In this document: positions 34,580-46,730 of the stretch, piece after piece
Position numbering within the stretch: the stretch's first letter is position 1
Layout: each line of letters opens with the position of its first letter
Assembly (NCBI GenBank): GCA_030180135.1
Contig: CM058231.1
Location: 27,221,034 to 27,285,033 of the forward strand
Length of the DNA stretch: 64,000 bases
Direction of reading: 5' to 3'
From: Orychophragmus violaceus
Lineage: Eukaryota > Streptophyta > Magnoliopsida > Brassicales > Brassicaceae
Notes under the pieces: model-generated
What the model was told of the DNA's origin: nothing
The model's database searches: none
Seen by the model: only the letters and a program-made list of their open reading frames with translations
Program-made: the position numbers and the translations under genes

Positions 34580-35969
34580 TTAAGGCCTACTGTTGTCCCT
34601 GTTGTGCTCAAAGGTATCAACTATAGGACATGGCAAAGGACCATCAAGACTGCCATTTGTGGAAGAGGATTATGGGATCACATCTTGGAGGATAAAACAC
34701 CAACTGAAGAAGATGAAGTCAAGAAGAAGGATGAGGAAACTAAGAAGGCAGAAGCTAAATGGTTTCAAGAAGATCAGCTTGTGCTTGGCTTTCTCCAAAA
34801 CTCTCTTGACCCATCCATCCTTGAAGCTTATTCTCATTGTGAGACAGCCAAGTCACTGTGGGACACTCTCAAGAAGATTTATGGAGATGTTTCAAATCTG
34901 AGCAGAGTATATGAGGTGAAGAAGGTCATAAATGAGCTGAAACAAGAAGACCATGACTTTACCAAGTATCTTGGGAAGTTCTCTTCAGCATGGTCTGAAC
35001 TTGAGATGCTAAGGCCAAGTACTTTAAACCCTAAGGTTCTCATTGAGAGAAAGGAGCAAGACAAGATCTTTGGCCTTCTACTCAACTTGAATCCGGTTTA
35101 CAATGATGCCATCATGAAGATCCTAAGGGAGACTACACTTCCTGATTTTGAAGAGGTGTGCTCAAGGCTCCAAAAGGAAGAAGGAAACATTGGCTTGTTT
35201 GGAGGAAAGGGGGAGTTGGTGACTGCCAACAAAGCCGGCTTCAAACCTGAGGAGAAGAAGGCGCCATTTTGTGATCATTGCAAGAGGAGAGGCCACTCCA
35301 AGGATAAGTGTTGGGTCCTTCATCCCCACCTCAAACCAGACAAGTTCAAGAACTCAAGGGCAAATGCAAACATCTCACAAGAAGCTGTGAATGAACCAGC
35401 CTCTACTTCAGCTCAAGGAGGGGAGCTTGCTCTCTACACAGCCACTGAGTATGTCAAGAAGAGTGACCTTGAGGACCTCATCAAGGCTTATGTCTCTAAA
35501 CTCTCTGGTATCTCTTTATTTTCACATAAAATGCTTAGTAAAACTGATCATAAGTTGGTAGTAGATTCAGGAGCTTCTCACCATATGATTAGTAATGCTA
35601 AGTTGTTGGAGAACATTAAACCTGCCCTAGGAAGAGTAACTATAGCTGATGGTCAAGGGATCCCTATAATTGGTACAGGAAAGTTGAGATTATTTAACAA
35701 GGAAAGTGATGCATTCTATGTTCCTAAGTTTAAGTCTAACTTGCTGTCGGTTAAGAGGATCACTAAAGACTTGAATTGCAATGTTATCTTTGGGCCTAAT
35801 GATGTTTGTTTTCAGGATATTAAGAATGGAAAGGTTATTGGAAGAGGTGGTACACAAGATGAGCTTTACCTCCTTGAAGACACTTCTCCAAGCAACTCGG
35901 ATACTTTAGCTTTTAAATCCTGTTTTTCTTTCAATCAAAATGTCCTATGGCATGCTAGACTAGGACATC
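34580..35969 (+). pseudogene. Copia gag-protease fragment (copy F)
   Basis: Homologous to the main family from about residue 11 (LRPTVVPVVLKGINYRTW) to residue 474 (LWHARLGH). It contains Gag, the CCHC knuckle FCDHCKRRGHSKDKC, and the protease motif VVDSGASHHM. The frame is uninterrupted in this stretch; an apparent upstream start at 34529 lies in LTR sequence and is not the true one. The copy is cut at ~35969, where CATCAAGTTTTGG runs into satellite of orientation B. Both ends are broken, so no target duplication exists. Confidence 0.9.
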
Positions 35970-36500
35970 AAGTTTTGGTTAAAAAGTTTTGTTTAGGATT
36001 CTCAAAGGACCTTTTAGAAGATCAAAGATTCTTTCTAGTCTTTTAGTAAGGTTACTTAGGGGTGATTCAAAGGAACATAAACTTGTATAACATGCTTCTC
36101 ATTCTACCTTTAGGAGCATACGAAAACTTACTTATAATTGTCTTAACAAACATAAATTCTCCAATCTATGACATATATGTTTCAAGAAGTTTTGGTTAAA
36201 AAGTTTTGTTTAGGATTCTCAAAGGACCTTTTAGAAGATCAAAGATTCTCTCTATTCTTTTAGTAAGGTTACTTAGGGGTGATTCAAAGGAACATAAACT
36301 TGTATAACATGCTTCTCATTCTACCTTTAGGAGCATACGAAAACTTACTCATAGTTGTCTTACCAAACATAAATTCTCCAATCTATGACATATATGTTTC
36401 AAGAAGTTTTGGTTAAAAAGTTTTGTTTAGGATTCTCAAAGGACCTTTTAGACGATCAAAGATTCTTTCTAGTCTTTTAGTAAGGTTACTTAGGGGTGAT
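35970..36500 (-). repeat. 217-bp satellite array, block 3 (orientation B)
   Basis: About 2.4 monomers reading as the reverse complement of blocks 1 and 2 (AAGTTTTGGTTAAAAAGTTTTG). It is interrupted at GTGAT (36496-36500) by copia copy G and resumes at 42064. Confidence 0.95.
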
Positions 36501-36927
36501 TGAGAGATTTTGAGTGTAACATTAGGGTTCTTGAGTGAAAAATAGAGAGAGTATGCGCTTGGAACAAAGAGAGAGAATGAGGGTCAAAAACCTTGCATTC
36601 ATTTTCGGTTACAAGGAACATATATAGGGGATACAATAAGCTTAATGTTTAACCTAAAGGAGTAAAAGACAAATGCACAAGGAGCCAAGAAGGTCTGAAG
36701 TGTGGCAGAGGAGAGAGAGAGGGTTTGGGACCACAACACAACGGCTCTCTCTCCCTTAAACCCTAGCGGCTCCTTCCTTCATGTTTGAACCGAGTCTTGT
36801 ACATTTGAATGTTGGCGCCTTAGGTCTTCATCAAATGTCCCCAACTTTGCACATTATCAAATGTGCAAGACTTGTGCATTTTGTGATAATGCACAAGCTT
36901 AACACATTTGTCTAATCATGATCAATA
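36501..36927 (-). repeat. 3' LTR of copia copy G
   Basis: Plus-strand ends TGAGAGATTTTGAG and CATGATCAATA. It is preceded in element sense by the PPT GAGGGGGAG (plus-strand CTCCCCCTC at 36928-36936). Confidence 0.9.
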
Positions 36928-37079
36928 CTCCCCCTCAAGTTCAGACTTTGGAATCACCCTAAAGACTGAACTTGGAATGATCATGGCAACACCTCATTAA
37001 AAACCTTGATGTGGAAAACCACTTGGGACAAAACCACATCAAGGGAAAAAGAGTATGCTGCTCATGAATCAGGAGAGTT

Positions 37080-40000
37080 CTAATCATGAATGGCTACTAG
37101 CCCTAGTTTGCCAAAGACATGAGTGCAAACTTTAAGACTAGCAGCCTTGGTGAAGATATCCGCAAGCTGATCTTCACTCTTTGTGTAACAAGGCAGAATG
37201 GTCCCATCTTCAATCTTCTCCCTTACCTTGTGACAATCAATCTCAATGTGTTTTGTCCTCTCATGAAACACTGAGTTGGTTGCAATGTGAATAGCAGCCT
37301 GGTTGTCACAATGGAAGGTGATTGGATTTGTTTGCTCTATGCCAAAGTCCTTGAGTAAAGCTTTCAGCCATGTTAACTCGGTTGCAAGCTTCCTCATTGC
37401 CCTATACTCAGCTTCAGCACTAGAACAAGATACCACCTTCTGCTTCTTTATCTTCCAAGTTACCAAGTTGCCTCCAATGAAGGTACAATAGCCGGTTGTT
37501 GATCTCCTATCACTCTTATCTCCAGCCCAATCTGCATCACAATAGCCAACAATCTCTGTGCTCTCATTCTTACCCATCCAAATACCTTGTTCAGTTGATC
37601 CTTTGAGATATCTGAGTATCCTCTCAATCAAACTCCAATGATACACTGTGGGTGATTGCATATGTTGGCTAACTTGATTCACAGCAAAACACAAGTCTGG
37701 TCTTGTGAGAGTGAGGTAGATAAGCTTCCCAACCAGCCTCCTATACAATGAGACATCCTTGAACTTGACTTCATCTGATTTCTCCCCCTTTCTATTGACT
37801 TGGTAGCCATCTTCAAGAGGAGTCTTTGCAATCTTGCAATCAAGCATACTTGTTTCTGTCAACAAGTCCTTAACATACTTCCTTTGGGACAGAAACAATC
37901 CATCATTGAATCTGCAAACTTCAATGCCCAAGAAGTACTTCAACTCTCCAAGGTCTTTAATATCAAAGGAACTCTTGAGGAAATCCTTTGTAGACTGAAT
38001 CCCATCATTATCACTTCCTGTGATAATCAAATCATCCACATAAATCAGAACTACCACCACTCCTTGGGCACTTTGAAGTGTGAACAATGTGTGATCAGAT
38101 TGAGACTTCTTGAAACCATGGTCCATGAGAGTGTGACTAAGCTTATGGTACCATGCCCTTGGTGATTGCTTCAGACCATAAATTGCCCTTCTCAGCCTCA
38201 ATACTTCACCATCTTTACACAAGTGCTTCAATCCTGGTGGTGGAGTCATATACACTTCCTCTTCAAGTTCACCTTGTAGAAAAGCATTCTTCACATCCAT
38301 TTGCCATAGATTCCATGAGAGGTTGGTGGCTAAGCTCAATGTGACTCTCACTGTGTGAAGTTTAGCCACTGGTGCAAAGGTATCTGTATAGTCTTCTCCA
38401 TAGGTTTGAGTGAATCCCCTTGCTACTAGCCTTGCCTTGTACCTCTCTATGTCTCCATTGCTTTTATACTTGATTGTGAAGACCCATTTAGAGCTAACAG
38501 TCTTCTTCTTTTTCGGCAGCTTCTCTACAATCCAAGTATGGTTCCTCTCCATAGCTTCTTTCTCATCCTTTACTGCATCCATCCAAACCTTGGTACCCTC
38601 AGCCTCTTCATAAGTCTTAGGAACTTGGTTTAGCTCAATCTTTCCAAGAAAGGCCTTGTGACTAGATGGTAGCAAGTCAATAGAACGAGTAGACTGACTA
38701 GGATGAGCTACTGCATGGTTGTTGTAGTAGACTCTTGTCTTCATCCATTCTGATGGATCTTTCTTTTCCCTTGTGCTTCTCCTGAGTTGCTGAACCTGTT
38801 GATCAACCACTTCCTCATTACCCACTGCCTCTTGATAAACCATCTCATCCTCATCCATATCCAAGTCCACTTGGTTCTGATCTTGAGGTAGAGTGTCTTC
38901 TTGAGCTTGAGCCGGTTCCTGAGTGTGTGTTGCTGGTTCAGTATCCTCTTGTTGAGCTTCCTGGGTAGGTGTCTCAGCCTTTTCTGGCCGTGGGGTGTCA
39001 TTGCCCAAGTGATCCAACAAGTACTTCAAACTTGTAGCCAAATCAGAAGGTGATCTTGAGAGATCTTTCAAACCTTCCCAATCCTTCTTCTCATAGTAAC
39101 TCTGCCCCTCAATGAACTTAACATCCCTTGAAACATAGGTCCTGTTGTTGCTTGGATCAAAACACTTGTAGCCCTTCTGAGTTGTGGAGTATCCAAGAAA
39201 CATACACTTTGTGCTCTTAGCATCTAGCTTGTTCCTTTGATCTCCTGAGATATATACAAAACAAACACAACCAAACACACGTAAGTGTTCAATGAATGGT
39301 TTGGCTTTGTTCAATACCTCATATGGTGAAATGTCTTGAAGAACTCTAGTTGGGATCCTGTTGATGAGATAGCATGCTGCCAACACTGCATCTCCCCAAA
39401 ATCTCTTAGGAACATTGGTGTGGAACATCATGGACCTAGCAGCTTCCATGAGGTGTCTGTTCTTCCTTTCAGCCACACCATTTTGTTGGGGAGTATGGGG
39501 ACAGCTTGTTTGATGAAAGATCCCACATTTGTTCAAGTGAGCTTTGAATCTTTGGCTTGTATACTCTCATCCATTATCTGACCTAAACACTTTGATCTTG
39601 GCATTAAACTGATTAGTAACATAGTTTTGGAAATTTAAAAATGCATCAAACACCCTATCTTTAGATGGAAGCAAAGTTACCCAAGTATATTTTGATTTTT
39701 CATCTATGAAGGTCACAAAATACTTGTTTCTATCTCTAGACAGACAAGGTGAAGTCCAAACATCAGAGTGCACAAGATCAAAACAATGTTCATAGATAGT
39801 AGTTGATTTAGGAAAGACAGTTCTACAATGTTTGCCAAGAATACAAGCTTCACAAGTTGAATGATCAAAGCTAACATTAGGCAATATTAAGTTCAAAGCA
39901 CGAGCATGAGGATGTCCTAGTCTAGCATGCCATAGGACATTTTGATTGAAAGAAAAACAGGATTTAAAAGCTAATGAATCCGAGTTGCTTGGAGAAGTGT

Positions 40001-41330
40001 CTTCAAGGAGGTAAAGCTCATCTTGTGTACCACCTCTTCCAATAACCTTTCCATTCTTAATATCCTGAAAACAAACATCATTAGGCCCAAAGATAACATT
40101 GCAATTCAAGTCTTTAGTGATCCTCTTAACCGACAGCAAGTTAGACTTAAACTTAGGAACATAGAATGCATCACTTTCCTTGTTAAATAATCTCAACTTT
40201 CCTGTACCAATTATAGGGATCCCTTGACCATCAGCTATAGTTACTCTTCCTAGGGCAGGTTTAATGTTCTCCAACAACTTAGCATTACTAATCATATGGT
40301 GAGAAGCTCCTGAATCTACTACCAACTTATGATCAGTTTTACTAAGCAATTTATGTGAAAATAAAGAGATACCAGAGAGTTTAGAGGCATAAGCCTTGAT
40401 GAGGTCCTCAAGGTCACTCTTCTTGACATACTCAGTGGCTGTGTAGAGTGCAAGCTCCCCTCCTTGAGCTGAAGTGGAGGCTGGTTCATTCACAGCTTCT
40501 TGTGAGATGTTTGCATTTGCCCTTGAGTTCTTGAACTTGTCTGGTTTGAGGTGGGGATGAAGGACCCAACACTTCTCCTTGGAGTGGCCTTTCCTCTTGC
40601 AATGTTCACAAAATGGCGCCTTCTTCTCCTCAGGTTTGAAGCCGGCTTTGTTGGCAGTCACCAACTCCCCCTTTCCTCCAAACAAACCAATGTTTCCTTC
40701 TTCCTTTTGGAGCCTTGAGCACACCTCTTCAAAATCAGGAAGTGTAGTCTCCCTTAGGATCTTCATGATGGCATCATTGTAAACCGGATTCAAGTTGAGT
40801 AGAAGGCCAAAGATCTTGTCTTGCTCCTTTCTCTCAATGAGAACCTTAGGGTTTAAAGTACTTGGCCTTAGCATCTCAAGTTCAGACCATGCTGAAGAGA
40901 ACTTCCCAAAATACTTGGTAAAGTCATGGTCTTCTTGTTTCAGCTCACTTATGGCCTTCTTCACCTCATACACTCTGCTCAGATTTGAAACATCTCCATA
41001 AATCTTCTTGAGAGTATCCCACAGTGACTTAGCTGTCTCACAATGAGAATAAGCTTCAAGGATAGATGGGTCAAGAGAGTTTTGGAGAAAGCCAAGCACC
41101 AGCTGATCTTCTTGGAACCATTTAGCTTCTGCCTTCTTGGTTTCTTCATCCTTCTTCTTAGCTTCATCTTCTTCAGTTGGAGTTTTGTCCTCCAAAATGT
41201 GCTCCCACAAACCTCTTCCACAAATGGCAGTCTTGATGGTCCTTTGCCATGTCCTGTAGTTGATTCCTTTGAGCACAACAGGAACAGCAGTAGGCCTCAA
41301 GTTAGAGCTGAGATGAGAGGAGTCTTCCAT
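37080..41330 (-). pseudogene. Copia Gag-Pol polyprotein with one nonsense codon (copy G)
   Basis: The region spans 1417 codons including the stop, the same as the intact copy. The frame holds Gag, CCHC (FCEHCKRKGHSKEKC), protease (DSGA), integrase, RT and RNase H. One TGA at plus-strand 39567-39569 replaces the second Gly codon of RSDNGGEY (residue 588), right after the second integrase catalytic Asp, by a G-to-T change. The rest is open. Translation would stop after 587 residues, giving Gag plus protease and half an integrase. No frameshift is present. Confidence 0.95.
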
Positions 41331-41624
41331 GGTGAGAAACTGAGAAGGTTTGGTTGAGGATTAAAGAACCGGGTAGAAACAGGTTTTAGGACCGAGAAGA
41401 TTAGGGCTTAACTTTAGGACCGAGAGTATGAGGAACTAAGAGATTGAGGACTTAAGAACAAGTATGAGGGCTTTAGACCAGAGAGAAATGGAAGAGCTTG
41501 AAGAATGAGGGCTTTAGAACCGAGAGAATCAGGTGTGAGAGAGTTAGGGTTTTTAGACCGAGAATGAGATAGAACTAGGAGAATAATGATTCAAAGAGCG
41601 GAAATTCAGAGAATGAAGATCATT

Positions 41625-41636
41625 GCTCTGATACCA
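41625..41636 (-). other. Primer binding site, tRNA-iMet (copy G)
   Basis: Plus-strand GCTCTGATACCA, the complement of TGGTATCAGAGC, abuts the 5' LTR start at 41637. Confidence 0.9.
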
Positions 41637-42063
41637 TGAGAGATTTTGAGTGTAACATTAGGGTTCTTGAGTGAAAAATAGAGAGAGTATGCGCTTGGAA
41701 CAAAGAGAGAGAATGAGGGTCAAAAACCTTGCATTCATTTTCGGTTACAAGGAACATATATAGGGGATACAATAAGCTTAATGTTTAACCTAAAGGAGTA
41801 AAAGACAAATGCACAAGGAGCCAAGAAGGTATGAATTGTGGCAGAGGAGAGAGAGAGGGTTTGGGACCACAACACAACGGCTCTCTCACCCTTAAACCCT
41901 AGCGGCTCCTTCCTTCATGTTTGAACCGAGTCTTGTACATTTGAATGTTGGCGCCTTAGGTCTTCATCAAATGTCCCCAACTTTGCACATTATCAAATTT
42001 GCAAGACTTGTGCATTTTGTGATAATGCACAAGCTTAACACATTTGTCTAATCATGATCAATA
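41637..42063 (-). repeat. 5' LTR of copia copy G
   Basis: The same 427-bp length as the partner LTR. Visible differences are in AAGGTATGAATTG versus AAGGTCTGAAGTG (two), CTCTCACCC versus CTCTCTCCC, and CAAATTTGC versus CAAATGTGC. Confidence 0.9.
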
Positions 42064-44553
42064 GTGATTCAAAGGAACATAAACTTGTATAACATGCTTC
42101 TCATTCTACCTTTAGGAGCATACGAAAACTTACTCATAATTGTCTTACCAAACATAAATTCTCCAATCTATGACATATATGTTTCAAGAAGTTTTGGTTA
42201 AAAAGTTTTGTTTAGTATTCTCATAGGACCTTTTAGAAGATCAAAGATTCTTTCTAGTCTTTTAGTAAGGTTAGTGGTGATTCAAAGGAACATAAACTTG
42301 TATAACATGATTCTCATTCTACCTTTAAGAGCATGCGAAAACTTACATATAGTTGTCTTAACAAACATAAATTCTCCAATCCATGACATATATGTTTCAA
42401 GAAGTTTTGGTTAAAAAGTTTTGTTTAGGATTCTCAAAGGACCTTTTAGAAGATCAAAGATTCTTTCTAGTCTTTTAGTAAGGTTACTTAGGGGTGATTC
42501 AAAGGAACATAAACTTGTATAACATGCTTCTCATTCTACCTTTAGGAGCATACGAAAACTTACTCATAATTGTCTTACCACACATAAATTCTCCAATCTA
42601 TGACATATATGTTTCAAGAAGTTTTGGTTAAAAAGTTTTGTTTAGTATTCTCATAGGACCTTTTAGAAGATCAAAGATTCTTTCTAGTCTTTTAGTAAGG
42701 TTACTTAGGGGTGATTCAAAGGAACATAAACTTGTATAACATGCTTCTCATTCTACCTTTAGGAGCATACGAAAACTTACTCATAGTTGTTTTACCAAAC
42801 ATAAATTCTCCAATCTATGACATATATGTTTCAAGAAGTTTTGGTTAAAAAGTTTTATTTAGGATTCTCATAGGACCTTTTAGAAGATCAAGGATTCTTT
42901 CTAGTCTTTTAGTAAGGTTACTTAGGGGTGATTCAAAGGAACATAAACTTGTATAACATGCTTCTCATTCTACCTTTAGGAGCATACGAAAACTTACTCA
43001 TAGTTGTCTTACCAAACATAAATTCTCCAATCTATGACATATATGTTTCAAGAAGTTTTGGTTAAAAAGTTTTGTTTAGGATTCTCAAAGGACCTTTTAG
43101 AAGATCAAGGATTCTTTCTAGTCTTTTAGTAAGGTTACTTAGGGGTGATTCAAAGGAACATAAACTTGTATAACATGCTTCTCATTCTACCTTTAGGAGC
43201 ATACGAAAACTTACTCATAGTTGTCTTACCAAACATAAATTCTCCAATCTATGACATATATGTTTCAAGAAGTTTTGGTTAAAAAGTTTTGTTTAGTATT
43301 CTCATAGGACCTTTTAGAAGATCAAAGATTCTTTCTAGTCTTTTAGTAGGGTTACTTAGGGGTGATTCAAAGGAACATAAACTTGTATAACATGATTCTC
43401 ATTCTACCTTTAAGAGCATGCGAAAACTTACATATAGTTGTCTTAACAAACATAAATTCTCCAATCCATGACATATATGTTTCAAGAAGTTTTGGTTAAA
43501 AAGTTTTGTTTAGGATTCTCAAAGGACCTTTTAGAAGATCAAAGATTCTCTCTATTCTTTTAGTAAGGTTACTTAGGGGTGATTCAAAGGAACATAAACT
43601 TGTATAACATGCTTCTCATTCTACCTTTAGGAGCATACGAAAACTTACTCATAGTTGTCTTACCAAACATAAATTCTCCAATCCATGACATATATGTTTC
43701 AAGAAGTTTTGGTTAAAAAGTTTTGTTTAGTATTCTCATAGGACCTTTTAGAAGATCAAAGATTATTTCTAGTATTTTAGTAAGGTTACTTAGGGGTGAT
43801 TCAAAGGAACATAAACTTGTATAACATGATTCTCATTCTACCTTTAAGAGCATGCGAAAACTTACATATAGTTGTCTTAACAAACATAAATTCTCCAATC
43901 CATGACATATATGTTTCAAGAAGTTTTGGTTAAAAAGTTTTGTTTAGGATTCTCAAAGGACCTTTTAGAAGATCAAAGATTCTTTCTAGTCTTTTAGTAA
44001 GGTTACTTAAGGGTGATTCAAAGGAACATAAACATGTATAACATGCTTCTCATTCTACCTTTAGGAGAATACGAAAACTTACTCATAGTTGTCTTACCAA
44101 ACATAAATTCTCCAATCTATGACATATATGTTTCAAGAAGTTTTGGTTAAAAAGTTTTGTTTAGGATTCTCATAGGACCTTTTAGAAGATCAAGGATTCT
44201 TTCTAGTCTTTTAGTAAGGTTACTTAGGGGTGATTCAAAGGAACATAAACTTGTATAACATGCTTCTCATTCTACCTTTAGGAGCTACGAAAACTTACTC
44301 ATAGTTTTCTTACCAAACATAAATTCTCCAATCTATGACATATATGTTTCAAGAAGTTTTGGTTAAAAAGTTTTGTTTAGGATTCTCAAAGGACCTTTTA
44401 GAAGATCAAAGATTCTTTCTAGTCTTTTAGTAAGGTTACTTAGGGGTGATTCAAAGGAACATAAACTTGTATAACATGCTTCTCATTCTACCTTTAGGAG
44501 CATACGAAAACTTACTCATAGTTGTCTTACCAAACATAAATTCTCCAATCTAT
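42064..44553 (-). repeat. 217-bp satellite array, block 4 (orientation B)
   Basis: About 11.5 monomers. One unit at 42269-42285 lost several bases (GGTTAGTGGTGATTC in place of GGTTACTTAGGGGTGATTC). The variant AAGAGCATGCG recurs at 42327, 43412 and 43846: steps of 5 and 2 monomers, together 1519 bp, so the seven-monomer period is present here too. The right end TCTAT (44549-44553) is the target duplication of the outer copia. Confidence 0.95.
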
Positions 44554-44974
44554 TATTGATCATGTTAAGATCAATGTGTTAAGATTGTGCATTATCATAA
44601 AATGCACAAGACTTGCACATTGATGAAGTGCAAAGTTGGGGACTTAATATCATGAGGCGCCAACAACAATTCAAATGTACAAGTCTCGGATGGAAAGAAG
44701 AAAGAAGGGCTTTAGGGTTTAAGAGAGAGAGCCGTTAGGTTATGTGGTCCACACCCTCTCTCTCTCCTCTGCCACGCTTCAGAACTCCTTGGCATCTTGT
44801 GCATTTGTCTTTTACTTAGTTAGGTTAAACATTTTGGCTGAATGTATCCTTATAAAAGCTGATGTAAACCGCAAATGAATGTTAAGGGTTGTGAACACCA
44901 TTATCTCTCTCTTTGCTGCGCATTCTCTCTAAACTTACCAAGTAACCTAATGTTCACATACTCTAAAAATCACA
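44554..44974 (+). repeat. 5' LTR of copia copy H
   Basis: It starts TATTGATCATGTTAAG and ends CTCTAAAAATCACA. The promoter-like CCTTATAAAAGCTG lies near 44849-44862. The start is TA and the end is CA, fixed by the TCTAT duplication outside. Confidence 0.95.
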
Positions 44975-44986
44975 TGGTATCAGAGC
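44975..44986 (+). other. Primer binding site, tRNA-iMet (copy H)
   Basis: TGGTATCAGAGC directly follows the LTR end. It is complementary to the 3' end of plant initiator tRNA-Met. Confidence 0.95.
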
Positions 44987-45300
44987 AATGATCTTCATTC
45001 TCTTGATTTCCAATCTTTGATTCTCCATTCTCCTAGTTCTAGTTTATTCTCGGTCCAAAACCTTACTCTTCTCTCACTTCATTCTCTCGGTTCTAAAGCT
45101 CTCATTCTTCAAGTTCTTCCATTTCTCTCTAGTCTAAAGCTCTCATACTTGTTCTTAAGCCCTCAATCCCTTAGCTCTCCATACTCTCGGTCCAGATTGA
45201 AACCCTCATCTTCTCGGACCTAAAACCCTAACTTCTCGGTCCTAAATCTGTTTCTCTCCGGTTCTTTAAACCTTCAACCAAACCTTCTCAGTTTCTCACC
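44987..45300 (+). other. 5' leader of copia copy H
   Basis: No gene of its own. The pyrimidine-rich leader carries repeated CTCGGT (four exact copies plus CTCGGA and CTCCGGT variants), mostly followed by CC or TC and a TAAA/AAAA word. The same words, as ACCGAG, appear in the leaders of copies G (41340-41624) and I (51578-51879). It could hold packaging or translation signals. Confidence 0.7.
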
Positions 45301-46730
45301 ATGGAAGACTCCTCTCATCTCAGCTCTAGCTTGAGGCCTACTGCTGTTCCTGTTGTGCTCAAAGGAATCAACTACAGGACATGGCAAAGGACCATCAAGA
45401 CTGCCATTTGTGGAAGAGGTTTGTGGGAGCACATTTTGGAGGACAAAACTCCAACTGAAGAAGATGAAGCTAAGAAGAAGGATGAAGAAACCAAGAAGGC
45501 AGAAGCTAAATGGTTCCAAGAAGATCAGCTGGTGCTTGGCTTTCTCCAAAACTCTCTTGACCCATCTATCCTTGAAGCTTATTCTCATTGTGAGACAGCC
45601 AAGTCATTGTGGGATACTCTCAAGAAGATTTATGGAGATGTTTCAAATCTGAGAAGAGTGTATGAGGTGAAGAAGGCCATAAGTGAGCTGAAACAAGAAG
45701 ACCATGACTTTACCAAGTATCTTGGGAAGTTCTCTTCAGCATGGTCTGAACTTGAGATGCTAAGGCCAAGTACTTTAAACCCTAAGGTTCTCATTGAGAG
45801 AAAGGAGCAAGACAAGATCTTTGGCCTTCTACTCAACTTGAATCCGGTTTACAATGATGCCATCATGAAGATCCTAAGGGAGACTACACTTCCTGATTTT
45901 GAAGAGGTGTGCTCAAGGCTCCAAAAGGAAGAAGGAAACATTGGTTTGTTTGGAGGAAAGGGGGAGTTGGTGACTGCCAACAAAGCCAGCTTCAAACCTG
46001 AGGAGAAGAAGGCGCCATTTTGTGAGCATTGCAAGAGGAAAGGCCACTCCAAGGAGAAGTGTTGGGTCCTCCATCCTCACCTCAAACCAGACAAGTTCAA
46101 GAACTCAAGGGCAAATGCAAACATCTCACAAGAAGCTGTGAATGAACCAGCCTCCACTTCAGCTCAAGGAGGGGAGCTTGCACTCTACACAGCCACTGAG
46201 TATGTCAAGAAGAGTGACCTTGAGGACCTCATCAAGGCTTATGCCTCTAAACTCTCTGGCATCTCTTTATTCTCACATAAATTGCTTAGTAAAACTGATC
46301 ATAAGTTGGTAGTAGATTCAGGAGCTTCTCACCATATGATTAGTAATGCTAAGTTGTTGGAGAACATTAAACCTGCCCTAGGTAGAGTAACTATAGCTGA
46401 TGGTCAAGGGATTCCTATAATTGGTACAGGAAAGTTGAGATTATTTAACAAGGAAAGTGATGCATTCTATGTTCCTAAGTTTAAATCTAACTTGCTGTCG
46501 GTTAAGAGGATCACTAAAGACTTGAATTGCAATGTTATCTTTGGGCCTAATGATGTGTGTTTTCAGGATATTAAGAATGGAAAGGTTATTGGAAGAGGTG
46601 GTACACAAGATGAGCTTTACCTCCTTGAAGACACTTCTCCAAGCAACTCGGATTCATTAGCTTTTAAATCCTGTTTTTCTTTCAATCAAAATGTCCTATG
46701 GCATGCTAGACTAGGACATCCTCATGCTCG
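45301..46730 (+). pseudogene. Copia Gag-protease part of copy H polyprotein (split 5' part)
   Basis: The ATG at 45301 begins MEDSSHLSSSLRPTAVPVV. Gag spans about residues 1-235, with the CCHC knuckle at 241-254, protease DSGA at 339-342, and the GAG-pre-integrase motif LWHARLGHPH from 467. The frame is broken at 46730 by nested copy I, which adds a few codons and a stop at 46743. The 3' half continues at 52341. Confidence 0.95.

Larger units (their letters stand above)
36501..42063 (-). mobile_element. Complete copia copy G with two LTRs and 5-bp target duplication
   Basis: Two 427-bp LTRs (36501-36927 and 41637-42063) flank one polyprotein region of 4251 nt. The 5 bases GTGAT are duplicated at 36496-36500 and 42064-42068, within the satellite word GGGGTGATTCAAAGG. 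The LTRs differ at 4 positions that I could see (about 0.9%). Its polyprotein has one nonsense codon, so it is close to but not fully autonomous. Confidence 0.95.

Noticed and set aside
34529..34582. Upstream start for the copia gag at 34.5 kb
   Set aside because: These codons fall in LTR or junction sequence of another element; homology to Gag starts only at about 34580.
42208..42414. Short frames inside satellite monomers
   Set aside because: They vary between monomers and end at random; no conserved protein across units.
45017..45223. Upstream small gene in the copia leader
   Set aside because: The 68-codon frame is made of the pyrimidine-rich leader repeats, and I could not identify an equivalent frame in the leaders of copies G and I.
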